64,000 nucleotides of DNA from DATEOR01 sp963841425 (GTDB taxonomy: Bacteria; Actinomycetota; Thermoleophilia; Gaiellales; Gaiellaceae): positions 62,001-126,000 of the forward strand of contig CAWJCL010000005.1 of NCBI GenBank assembly GCA_963841425.1. The letters are read 5' to 3'. Shown in pieces: positions 50,427 through 58,247 of the stretch (position 1 is the first letter of the stretch; each line of letters starts with the position of its first letter). Under the pieces are notes generated by a model. That model had not been told where the DNA came from. It saw only the letters and a list, made by a program, of their open reading frames with translations, and ran no database searches. The translations under genes were made by a program, and so were the position numbers.

Positions 50427-50912
50427 GTGCCTCGCCGCCGTCTGAAACGCCGTAGCAAGAAGGCTCGACGTCACGAAGCTGCGAAACCGGCCTCTGCGTC
50501 GGTCGAAGTCGTGCGGGAGGCGACGCGTGTCGAGCGACTCACCTACACACGCTCACAGGCGGCCGCGGCTCTCGGCGTGAGCCGCTCGACGTTCGACCGC
50601 CGTGTGTTGCCGTTGATCGAAACCGTCGAGATGCCGTGGGGAATGAGACTCATCCCAGTCGACGAACTCGAGCGATTGATCGCCGAACGTCGGCGGCGGC
50701 CTGGCGCATCGGCCCCGTCGCCGAGACGCGGCCGGCCGCGAGCCCTTTCGCCCGAGCTCGTCAACCACATCCGCGCGGAGCGCGAGGCCGGACGGGCCCT
50801 GCGCAAGATCGCGAATGACCTCAACCAGCGACGAGTTCCGACGGCACATGGCGGCGCGCATTGGTGGCCCTCGACGGTCCGAGGGGTCATCCAACGAGCC
50901 AGCGTCATCTAA
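50427..50912 (+). CDS. HTH protein with a recombinase-like C-terminus, candidate excisionase
   Basis: 161 residues from GTG 50427. A basic head, then a helix-turn-helix of the excisionase/MerR-like type (YTRSQAAAALGVSRSTFDRR, ending IPVDELERLIAER), then ALRKIANDLNQRRVPTAHGG and WWPSTVRGVIQRA, which matches the DNA-contacting C-terminal part of serine recombinases. A TACGCT -10-like hexamer just before the start suggests a leaderless message. Its place beside an integrase makes a recombination directionality factor the best guess. Confidence 0.6.
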   Translation: MPRRRLKRRSKKARRHEAAKPASASVEVVREATRVERLTYTRSQAAAALGVSRSTFDRRVLPLIETVEMPWGMRLIPVDELERLIAERRRRPGASAPSPRRGRPRALSPELVNHIRAEREAGRALRKIANDLNQRRVPTAHGGAHWWPSTVRGVIQRASVI

Positions 50913-50973
50913 TGTCGGGTCAGAGCGAGCCACTGTGGGGAACTTCAGCAAGCGCTATCCCGTCCAAGAGAGT

Positions 50974-51602
50974 GTGAGAGGAATTGCTGCTTTGCTTGCT
51001 GTCTCTGCCGCATTGGCGGGATGCGCCTCAGAATCAAAGCTGAGTCAGGGCAGACCGGACGAGAATTCCGGTGAGCTTGCTCCCACAGCTCCGGTTGCGG
51101 CGATCCACGAGTGGACGATCGAGGTGTCGGTCGTGCCCTCGGTCGTCGGGCCAATCACCGTGTCGGTCGGTCCCGTCCAGCGGAGCCCCAAGAACGACGC
51201 TCGGCCCTGGACCAGCACGAGCTCGTGTTCGACAACCGGGGAGGCCGTCGCCTCCAGTTCGCAGACCTGCGGCCCTCGAGCTTCATTAGGCCCAACGGGT
51301 ATCGACGGAGGCTCCGCGCCGCCGACGAAACGTGCGGCTACGCGTTCGCCACCCTAAAGTCCCCGATCGAGGTCGGTGCCTGCCTTGCCTTGATCCGAAC
51401 GTTCGAGGTCAAGCCGCACGGGTCGGCGAGCCAGACCATCACTCTCTTCAAGGGGCTGCGGGGCATGGAGCGGCTCGCTCCCGGCACCTACGTCTTCGAG
51501 AAGCCGATCCGGTTCCGGCCGGGTCGCGACATGCCAGCCTCAGGCACGGGCCGAACCGCAGTCCTGAAGATCATCTACGAGATCGACCGCGCAGCCGCGT
51601 AG
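50974..51602 (+). pseudogene. Lipoprotein of unknown function, one-base frameshift
   Basis: Starts at GTG 50974 (or 50935) with a lipobox AALAGC and an exported N-terminal half (IHEWTIEVSVVPSVVGPITV). The second half is in another frame: LDQHELVFDNRGGRRLQF to FEVKPHGSASQTITLFKGL. Inserting one base near 51200-51210 joins them. No family recognised. In the element between the HTH and toxin-antitoxin genes. Confidence 0.6.
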
Positions 51603-51625
51603 ATCCGAACCTCGGCGGCGGCTAA

Positions 51626-51647
51626 ATCTGTCGCGCAGCTGTCGCGT
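51626..51647 (+). repeat. Arm-type candidate sites, middle pair
   Basis: ATCTGTCGCGC then AGCTGTCGCGT in tandem, sharing CTGTCGCG with the end pairs. It lies just after the lipoprotein gene. Confidence 0.4.
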
Positions 51648-51699
51648 GAGCGTCGAGATTCCCTCAACGATGCGATTTCGCGCCGCACGATCTCGTTTC

Positions 51700-52047
51700 C
51701 TAAGCGGTAACGAGCTCGCGGATGGGCGCTTCAAGCGGGCCCGTCTCGAAGCCCATGACGAGCCTTGCTTCGAGGGCTTCTGCCAGGCGCTCCAGGGTGG
51801 CGACGCTCGTGCGGTGCTGGCCACTCTCGATGCGCGAGATCGCCGAGTGACTGGTGCCCATGCGCCCAGCGAGCTGCTCCTGCGTAAGGCCTAGCTCCGC
51901 CCGCCGCTGAATCACGAAGCGCGCGATGGCCTCGTAGGGGGCCAGGCGCTGCTGGGCAGTCCGGTACTCAGGGCTGCGGGCTCGACGACGGCGCGCTTCG
52001 GCCACGGGCGCGCCAACCGGGCTCATGGTCGACTTCCTGGGACTCAT
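51700..52047 (-). CDS. XRE/HigA-like antitoxin
   Basis: 115 residues. A Cro/C1-type helix-turn-helix: LGLTQEQLAGRMGTSHSAIS, then RIESGQHRTSVATLERLAEA. An N-terminal basic extension of about 40 residues precedes it. In HigBA loci the antitoxin follows the toxin, as here on the minus strand. It would bind the toxin and repress the pair. Start may be at 52047 or 52026. Confidence 0.75.
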   Translation of the reverse strand: MSPRKSTMSPVGAPVAEARRRRARSPEYRTAQQRLAPYEAIARFVIQRRAELGLTQEQLAGRMGTSHSAISRIESGQHRTSVATLERLAEALEARLVMGFETGPLEAPIRELVTA

Positions 52048-52077
52048 GCACGCAGTTTATCAATATTGATAAGTTCG

Positions 52078-52481
52078 TCAAGGAGCGTCGTGCCCGGCCG
52101 CGCGCGGAGGGCGCCGCTTTTCGGCCTCCATCCTGGCTTTGAAGTCGTCCCAGCGCTCCTCGGCGATCCCGATCTCGCGTTCGGGGAGCTTGCCGGTGTC
52201 CTTGCGGAACATGTGCAGCAGCACGATCAGGTTCCTCGAGCGTCGGTACAGGATCCGGTAGAGCTCCGGGCCGTAATGGCAGCGGAGCTCCCGCAGTTCG
52301 CCGCGGACCTGCGAGCTGTGCGGGAACGGGAGGTGCGGATTCGCCGGCGTGAGCATGTTGAGCCGATCCACTTGGTTGTCAATCGCCGCTTGCTTAGCCG
52401 GCGCTTCAGCGACTCGATGAAGTCGTCGACGGGCTCGGAGCCGTCGGGCGCTCGGTAGAAGACCGCTTGGAGTCGTGGCAT
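52078..52481 (-). pseudogene. HigB/Gp49-like toxin, one-base frameshift
   Basis: ATG 52481 opens MPRLQAVFYRAPDGSEPVDD, then the frame changes near 52406-52409 and continues AKQAAIDNQVDRLNML, ELRCHYGPELYRILYRRSRN, LHMFRKDTGKLP. Together this is a 135-residue Gp49-like (HigB) mRNA interferase pattern. Adding one base rejoins the frames. Either an assembly slip or a toxin inactivated in place while its antitoxin stays intact. Confidence 0.72.
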
Positions 52482-52519
52482 GCCTCGACCGATCGTAGAT
52501 CGGCATTCGGCCGGCTCCG

Positions 52520-52542
52520 GACCGTCGCGCGGACTGTCGCTC
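52520..52542 (+). repeat. Arm-type candidate sites, right pair
   Basis: GACCGTCGCGC and GACTGTCGCTC, 62 bases inside attR, matching the left pair. Confidence 0.5.
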
Positions 52543-52604
52543 GGTGGTCGGCGATTCAGCCACAATCCCTGTATTCACGCTAATTCAGCCGGAGGCCAAG
52601 CGGC

Positions 52605-52668
52605 TCTTCAAAACCGGTGAGGCGTGGCAGCCCCACGCTGGGTAGGTTCGACTCCTGCGCCGCTCCGT
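52605..52668 (+). repeat. attR: 64-base direct repeat of the tRNA-Sec 3' half
   Basis: Identical to attL. Resemblance to tRNA-Sec continues upstream to about 52589 with mismatches, so the element's own attachment site mimics more of the tRNA than was exchanged. Confidence 0.9.
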
Positions 52669-52836
52669 CAAGGCGACTCGCACGCCGGCCTTCTCTCGGC
52701 GGGCTGCGGGGATGTGGGGCATCGCGTCGCGGTACTTCGCCGGAGCGCTGCCGCACCCCGCAGCACACGCCCGAGCGCGATATCATCGGTTTCCGATGCA
52801 GATGTGGCCGGCGGAGCACCTCGTCATTCCCTGACA

Positions 52837-53697
52837 ATGGCCTCTGAGATTCAGTCGGAATTCCTCTTTCGCGATGGCGGACGACTCGCCTACGACGCGC
52901 GAGGCCACGGCCCACTGGTCGTGTGCGTGCCCGGGATCGGAGATCTTCGCCAGGAGTACCGCTTCCTCGCGCCGAGACTCCAACACGAAGGGTTTCGCGT
53001 CGCGACGCTCGATCTGCGGGGGCACGGCGAGTCGAGCACGGGATGGCGTGACCTTTCGCCGGAGGCGATCGGAAGCGACATCCTCGCTCTGATTCGAAAG
53101 CTCGAGGCCGAGGGCGTCCTTCTCGTCGGAACGTCGATGGCGGCGGGGGCGGCCGTCTGGGCCGCTGCGGAGGACCCGCAGGCGGTCGCGGGCGTCATCC
53201 TGGTCGGTCCGTTCGTCCGAGACATCGGCTCGGCCGCGCAGCAGCGCATCTACCGTGGGCTTTTCCGCGCCATACTGGCGCGCCCCTGGGGCCTCGCCTT
53301 CTGGATGCGCTACTGGACGAGCCTCTTCCCCGCGCGGAAGCCCGAGGATTTCGACGAATACGCCGAGGCGCTCCGGAGCAACTTGGCCGAGCCAGAGCGC
53401 TTCGCGGCCCTGCGGAGGATGATGCTCGGTCCGTCGAGACGGGAGATCGAGGCACGCCTCGGGCGCGTCGAGGCCCCCGCTCTCGTCCTCATGGGGACAA
53501 TGGATCGCGACTTCAAGGATCCCGCTGCCGAGGGGCAGCTCGTCGCAGAGCGCATCGGGGGCGAGCTCGCCTTGATCGAGGGTGCCGGTCACTATCCGCA
53601 CGTGGAGTTTCCCGATCCGACGGCAGACCGGATCATCGATTTCGCGCGCAGGCGGCCGAACTTGGACAAGCTTGGCGCTGTCGCGGAGCGCGGTTGA
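52837..53697 (+). CDS. Alpha/beta-hydrolase
   Basis: 286 residues from ATG 52837. GHGPLVVCVPGIGDLRQEYR (oxyanion region), nucleophile Ser in LLVGTSMAAGAAVW (G-x-S-x-A rather than G-x-S-x-G), Asp in LMGTMDRDF and His in GAGHYPHVEFP. The substrate is unknown. It is the first chromosomal gene right of the element. A TATCAT -10-like hexamer at 52781 with CATCGG-TTT-CCGATG (52784-52798) overlapping could be its control region. Confidence 0.82.
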   Translation: MASEIQSEFLFRDGGRLAYDARGHGPLVVCVPGIGDLRQEYRFLAPRLQHEGFRVATLDLRGHGESSTGWRDLSPEAIGSDILALIRKLEAEGVLLVGTSMAAGAAVWAAAEDPQAVAGVILVGPFVRDIGSAAQQRIYRGLFRAILARPWGLAFWMRYWTSLFPARKPEDFDEYAEALRSNLAEPERFAALRRMMLGPSRREIEARLGRVEAPALVLMGTMDRDFKDPAAEGQLVAERIGGELALIEGAGHYPHVEFPDPTADRIIDFARRRPNLDKLGAVAERG

Positions 53698-53750
53698 CGC
53701 ATCGCTGAAGGCGGCGGAGAATCTCTCGGTCGCTGGGGAAGGAGGCCTGC

Positions 53751-54353
53751 ATGTCCTGGAACGTGAAGGGGAGTTATGTGGAAACCTGTTCCTGCGAGCT
53801 CATGTGCCCGTGCAACTTGTCCATGGATCACGGTGCCACCTACGACTTTTGCCGCGTGACGCTCGTCTTCGACATCCGTGAAGGAGAGGTCGAAGGCACC
53901 GACGTCGGCGGGCTCAAAGTGGCTGCGATCGCCGAAACGCCGAAGGTCATGACGGAGGGAAATTGGCGCATCGGCGTCTTCGTCGACGAGAACGCGACAG
54001 ACGACCAAGCCGACAAGCTCGTCGGCGTCTTCAGCGGGCAGCTCGGGGGCCCCATGGGAGCGCTCGGGCCACTCGTGGGCGAGATGCTCGGCGTCCAGCG
54101 GGCGCGGTTCGAGGTCGAGCACGACGGCGTTCGGCACCGCGTTCGCATCGGGGATGCGATCGAATTCGAGATCGAGGACATCGTGCCCTTCGGGGTCGAG
54201 ACCGGCGAGCCCGTTCGGTTCCAGGGGATGTTTCACCCGGTCGCGTCCGATCTGACGATGGCCGAGGCGAAGAGCTCGCGGATCAACGCGTTCGGCATCG
54301 AGTACGAGGGCAAGACCGGCCTCTCGACGGCCGAGTTCTCCTGGGCCGCCTGA
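53751..54353 (+). CDS. DUF1326 protein
   Basis: 200 residues with GGAAGGAGG before the ATG. It starts WNVKGSYVETCSCELMCPCN, the DUF1326 opening whose clustered cysteines suggest metal binding, and continues with FRGMF-like and SWAA-ending strands. No signal peptide. The next gene is a DUF2182 membrane protein nine bases on, an arrangement often seen. Function unknown. Confidence 0.85.
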   Translation: MSWNVKGSYVETCSCELMCPCNLSMDHGATYDFCRVTLVFDIREGEVEGTDVGGLKVAAIAETPKVMTEGNWRIGVFVDENATDDQADKLVGVFSGQLGGPMGALGPLVGEMLGVQRARFEVEHDGVRHRVRIGDAIEFEIEDIVPFGVETGEPVRFQGMFHPVASDLTMAEAKSSRINAFGIEYEGKTGLSTAEFSWAA

Positions 54354-54362
54354 CCCGGCGCG

Positions 54363-55292
54363 ATGAGCACCTATCCAGCTCCGCAGCGCTCGCCATTCCG
54401 GGTCACCCCGGTGACGATTGCATTCCTCCTGCTCGGAGCTGCGCTCGTCACCTGGATCGTCACGGTGAACCGGATGCGCGGGATGGACGCAGGTCCGGGC
54501 ACGGATCTCGGCGGCCTGGCCTGGTTCACGGGGATCTGGGTCACGATGATGGCGGCGATGATGCTTCCGTCGGCGGCGCCGATGGTGCTGCTCTTCCACC
54601 GCGTCTCGACCGAACGGGCCAAGCGGGGGCAGGCCTCGGTTCCTACCTGGGTCTTCTGCCTCAGCTATCTCGCGGTGTGGACCCTGTACGGGCTCGCGGC
54701 CTATGGCCTCTACCGACTGATCGTGCGCTTCGACTTCGGCTTCCTCGAATGGGACAGAGGAGGCCGCTACGTCGCCGGCGCGGCCATTGCGGCAGCCGGG
54801 CTGTACGAGTTGACGCCGCTCAAGTCCGTCTGCCTCCGCCACTGCCGGACGCCCTTGCACTTCGTCATGGGCCACTGGCGGGAGGGGCGGCTCGGCGCCA
54901 TGCGGATGGGCGCGGAACACGGCGCGTACTGCGTCGGCTGCTGCTGGGGGCTCATGATCGTTTTGTTCGCGCTCGGCGTCATGAGCCTCACCTGGATGGC
55001 GGTGGTGGCCGTCCTCATCCTCGCGCAGAAGATCCTTCCGCACGGGGAGCGGCTCACACGTGTCTTCGCGGTCCTCTTCCTCGCCGCCGGGATCTGGGTC
55101 GCCGCGGCGCCGGGGAGCGTTCCCGGCCTGACGCTGCCCGACTCGGACGCAGCGCAACGGGCCCGCATGCGCATGATGGGCATGACGCCGGGGAGCGAGA
55201 TGAAACCCGGTGAAGAGATGCAACCCGGGAGCAACATGCGGCCGGCGACCGGGAGCGGGACGCAGATGGAACCGATGGAGCCGGGCGGCTAG
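54363..55292 (+). CDS. DUF2182 membrane protein with a Met-rich tail
   Basis: 309 residues, about six membrane spans. FTGIWVTMMAAMMLPSAAPM and AYCVGCCWGLMIVLFALG match the DUF2182 (COG5486) family of predicted metal-binding membrane proteins. The last 40 residues repeat Met-x-x-G/P units (RMRMMGMTPGSEM), typical of copper-handling segments. With DUF1326 upstream it might form a metal-trafficking pair. CTAG is shared with the convergent stop. Confidence 0.82.
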   Translation: MSTYPAPQRSPFRVTPVTIAFLLLGAALVTWIVTVNRMRGMDAGPGTDLGGLAWFTGIWVTMMAAMMLPSAAPMVLLFHRVSTERAKRGQASVPTWVFCLSYLAVWTLYGLAAYGLYRLIVRFDFGFLEWDRGGRYVAGAAIAAAGLYELTPLKSVCLRHCRTPLHFVMGHWREGRLGAMRMGAEHGAYCVGCCWGLMIVLFALGVMSLTWMAVVAVLILAQKILPHGERLTRVFAVLFLAAGIWVAAAPGSVPGLTLPDSDAAQRARMRMMGMTPGSEMKPGEEMQPGSNMRPATGSGTQMEPMEPGG

Positions 55293-55795
55293 ATCCGGTT
55301 CCCTTCAGATCGCTCTTCCGCCCCCTGGCGGAAACGCTGCGGAGGCTCGGCTCCGATCCTGGGCGGTGCCTGCGCCTGCTCGTTCACGCAGACGAACACG
55401 TCGAGCCACCAGTTCTCGCGCTCCTCGTCGATCTCGCCCTCGCCGACGAGGAAGCACGTGTTCAGCCAGCGCCAGCGCTCGGCGTCGGTCGTCAGCTCGA
55501 CCCGGGCGAGGATGGCCCGCCGGCTCCTCGGCGCGTCCTCCTCGACGCTCTGGCCGTGGATGGACAGGAGGATCTCGTCGCCCGTACCCGTGGTGATTGC
55601 TCCGCGGAGGTTCGGCGTCCAGACGCCGTCCTCGCGTCGCCGCGGGTGGTTCGCCCAAGCGACGGCGCCCTCGAGCTCGCCGCTGACCGACCCGTCTCCC
55701 TGGCCGAAGCCGAGGCCCTCCTCGCCGCCGTACGGCCGGTGCCAGCTCGCCGCGCCGTAGCGCATCGAGACGCGGCAGAACGGCTCGAGTCGCAC
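55289..55795 (-). CDS. DUF3237 family protein
   Basis: 168 residues from GTG 55795. WANHPRRREDGVWTPNLRGA and ITTGTGDEILLSIHGQSVEE fit DUF3237, a small beta-barrel group. Function unknown. Precedes a short gap before DUF2277. Confidence 0.7.
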   Translation of the reverse strand: MRLEPFCRVSMRYGAASWHRPYGGEEGLGFGQGDGSVSGELEGAVAWANHPRRREDGVWTPNLRGAITTGTGDEILLSIHGQSVEEDAPRSRRAILARVELTTDAERWRWLNTCFLVGEGEIDEERENWWLDVFVCVNEQAQAPPRIGAEPPQRFRQGAEERSEGNRI

Positions 55796-55806
55796 GGCCT
55801 AGCCGG

Positions 55807-56076
55807 CTACGCCGGCTGGAACTGGCGGGCTCGGGCGCGCCGCTTCTCCGCCTCGGCCTCGCGGTCCTTGGGCGGTGCGTTCGTAACGAGCTCGTGGATG
55901 AGCCGGTGGGAGGCGTCGGCGACGGCCTCCACCGCGCGGGCGAAGGCCTCCTCGTTGGCGCGCGACGGCTTCGTGAAACCGCTGATCTTGCGCACGTACT
56001 GAAGGGCGGCCGCGCGGACCTCGTCATCGCTTGCCTCGGGCTCGAAGTTGTAGAGCGTCTGGATGTTTCGGCACAT
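55807..56076 (-). CDS. DUF2277 protein
   Basis: 89 residues: MCRNIQTLYNFEPEASDDEV then RAAALQYVRKISGFTKPS, a close fit to DUF2277. Function unknown, cytoplasmic, helical. Start at ATG 56076. Confidence 0.85.
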   Translation of the reverse strand: MCRNIQTLYNFEPEASDDEVRAAALQYVRKISGFTKPSRANEEAFARAVEAVADASHRLIHELVTNAPPKDREAEAEKRRARARQFQPA

Positions 56077-56137
56077 GTCGTCAGCCTAGCGGCTCGTTTA
56101 CAACTTCCCAACCTCGGCGTTCGGTATAAGAGAAAAC

Positions 56138-57598
56138 GTGACGTTGGACAACCGCAGGCGCTGGATCGCACTCATCGTTCTCTGTCTCGGCGACCTGATG
56201 ATCGTGCTCGACGTGACGATCGTGAACGTCGCACTGCCGTCGATCCGCGAGGATCTCGGCTTCTCGCAGACGTCGCTCGCGTGGGTCGTGAACGCCTACC
56301 TGCTGACGTTCGGAGGATTCCTGCTTCTGGCAGGACGCCTCGGCGACCTCTACGGGCACAGAAAGCTCTTCCTCACGGGCATCGCGCTCTTCACGGTCGC
56401 CTCGCTGGCCTGCGGGCTCTCGACGACGCAGGGCCTGCTCGTCACCGCGCGTGCGATCCAGGGATTCGGCGGCGCGATCGTGTCGGCGGTCGCGCTCTCG
56501 CTGATCATGACGCTCTTCACCGAAGCGGGAGACCGCGCCAAAGCGATGGGCGTGTTCGGCTTCGTCGCGGCCGGCGGAGGGACCGTCGGCGTGCTCCTCG
56601 GCGGGATCCTGACGGACGCCCTGACCTGGCACTGGATCTTTCTCGTCAACATCCCGGTCGGGATCGCCGTCTTCGCCCTCTGCGTCGTCCTCCTCCCCGC
56701 CTCCCGCGGCCCGGCGAGCGAGGCGCGACTCGACCTCGGTGGCGCGATCACAGTCACGGGGGCGCTCATGCTCGCCGTCTACGCGATCGTGAACGGAAAC
56801 AGCAACGGCTGGAGCTCCGCGGAGACGCTCGGCCTGCTCGGCGCGGCGCTCGCCCTCTTCGGGATCTTCCTCGCCATCGAGGCGCGCGTCGCCGCCCCGC
56901 TCATGCCGCTCGGCCTCTTCAGGCACCGCAACCTCTCGGTCGCAAACGTGACGGCCGTGCTCTCGGCCGCCTCGATGTTCGCGATGTTCTTCTTCTCCGC
57001 GCTCTACATGCAGCTCATCCTCGGCTACTCGCCGCTCGAGGTCGGCTTCGCCTACGTGCCGAACTCCCTGCTGATGGCGGCGCTCTCGCTCGGGATCTCA
57101 GCGAAGGTCGTGATGCGCTTCGGGATCAAGGCGCCCATCGTCGTCGGAATGCTGTTCTCCGCGACCTCACTTCTGCTCTTCGCCCGCGCGCCGGTGGACG
57201 GGAGCTACGTCGTCGACCTTCTGCCGCCGCTCATGCTGCTCGCGCTCGGCGCGGGCATCGCCTTCAACCCGATGCTGCTCGCAGCCATGGGCGACGTCGA
57301 GCAGAGCGAAGCGGGGCTCGCCTCCGGAGTGGTGAACACGTCCTTCATGATGGGCGGCGCGCTCGGGCTCGCGATCCTCGCCAGCGTGGCCACGTCCAGG
57401 ACGGACACCCTGCTTTCCTCGGGGGAGACACAGCTCGTCGCGCTGAACTCCGGCTACCACGTCGCCTTCCTCGTCGGTGCGATCTTCGCTGTCACGGCAT
57501 CGGCCATCGCCGGGACGCTGCTCCGCCCCCTGCCCAAGGGCGCGCAGGCGCACGAAGGGCACGCGATCGGACCGCCCGCCACGGCGGACGCCGACTAG
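56138..57598 (+). CDS. MFS exporter, DHA2 (EmrB/QacA) family
   Basis: 486 residues, 14 membrane helices. IVLDVTIVNVALPSIREDLG (motif D1), GRLGDLYGHRKLFL (motif A), and the motif C region GGGTVGVLLGGILTDAL are present. A proton-driven drug or metabolite exporter; substrate unknown. Divergent from DUF2277; the next gene begins four bases after its stop. Confidence 0.88.
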   Translation: MTLDNRRRWIALIVLCLGDLMIVLDVTIVNVALPSIREDLGFSQTSLAWVVNAYLLTFGGFLLLAGRLGDLYGHRKLFLTGIALFTVASLACGLSTTQGLLVTARAIQGFGGAIVSAVALSLIMTLFTEAGDRAKAMGVFGFVAAGGGTVGVLLGGILTDALTWHWIFLVNIPVGIAVFALCVVLLPASRGPASEARLDLGGAITVTGALMLAVYAIVNGNSNGWSSAETLGLLGAALALFGIFLAIEARVAAPLMPLGLFRHRNLSVANVTAVLSAASMFAMFFFSALYMQLILGYSPLEVGFAYVPNSLLMAALSLGISAKVVMRFGIKAPIVVGMLFSATSLLLFARAPVDGSYVVDLLPPLMLLALGAGIAFNPMLLAAMGDVEQSEAGLASGVVNTSFMMGGALGLAILASVATSRTDTLLSSGETQLVALNSGYHVAFLVGAIFAVTASAIAGTLLRPLPKGAQAHEGHAIGPPATADAD

Positions 57599-57602
57599 CG
57601 CC

Positions 57603-58247
57603 GTGGGCAAGGTCGCGGTCGACATCACCATGTCCCTCGACGGTTTCGTCGCGGGCCCGGACCCGACGCTGGAAGAGCCGCTGGGGAAAAACGGCGAGGA
57701 GCTCCACGAATGGGCACTCCAGACCGACGCCTGGCGCGCGCAGCACGGGCTCGAGGGTGGCGAGACGAACGAGGAGTCGGAGCTCATCAAGGAGGGTTTC
57801 TCGTCCGTCGGCGCCTTCGTCATGGGTAGAAAGATGTTCAGCGGCGGGTCGGGCGCGTGGGAGAGCGACCCGAGGTCGATGGGCTGGTGGGGCGACGAGC
57901 CGCCCTTCCACGCACCGGTCTTCGTCCTCACGCACCACGCGCGAGACCCGGAGGAGATGGAGGGCGAGACGACGTTCTTCTTCGTCACCGACGGGATCGA
58001 GGCCGCGGTCGAGCAGGCACGGGCCGCCGCCGGCGACGGCGACGTCGCGATCGCAGGAGGCGCGAACGCGATTCAGCAGGCGTTGGCCGCCGGGCTCGTC
58101 GACGAGATGCAGGTGCACGTGGCCCCGATCCTGCTCGGGGGCGGCACTCGCCTTTTCGGCGAGGGCGCGGATCCGGTCAGGCTCGAAGCCACGCGCGTTC
58201 TCGCGTCGCCGAGGGCGACGCACGTCAAGTTCGACGTCCGCTCCTGA
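57603..58247 (+). CDS. RibD C-terminal/DHFR-like reductase
   Basis: 214 residues from GTG 57603. DITMSLDGFVAGPDPTLEEP and GGANAIQQALAAGLVDEMQV are typical of the RibD_C/dihydrofolate-reductase-like family, which uses NADPH. The substrate is unknown. Stop abuts the convergent SIMPL gene as TGATCA. Confidence 0.83.
   Translation: MGKVAVDITMSLDGFVAGPDPTLEEPLGKNGEELHEWALQTDAWRAQHGLEGGETNEESELIKEGFSSVGAFVMGRKMFSGGSGAWESDPRSMGWWGDEPPFHAPVFVLTHHARDPEEMEGETTFFFVTDGIEAAVEQARAAAGDGDVAIAGGANAIQQALAAGLVDEMQVHVAPILLGGGTRLFGEGADPVRLEATRVLASPRATHVKFDVRS

Larger units (their letters stand above)
48318..52668 (+). mobile_element. Small integrative element in the tRNA-Sec gene
   Basis: Bounded by exact 64-base repeats (attL, attR), about 4.3 kb from repeat to repeat. 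Carries an integrase next to attL, a candidate excisionase, an immunity-like protein, a damaged lipoprotein gene and a HigBA-like toxin-antitoxin pair. Reconstituting one repeat would give selC followed by the hydrolase gene at 52837. It lacks replication or transfer genes, so it may depend on a helper. Two genes have one-base frameshifts. Confidence 0.88.
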
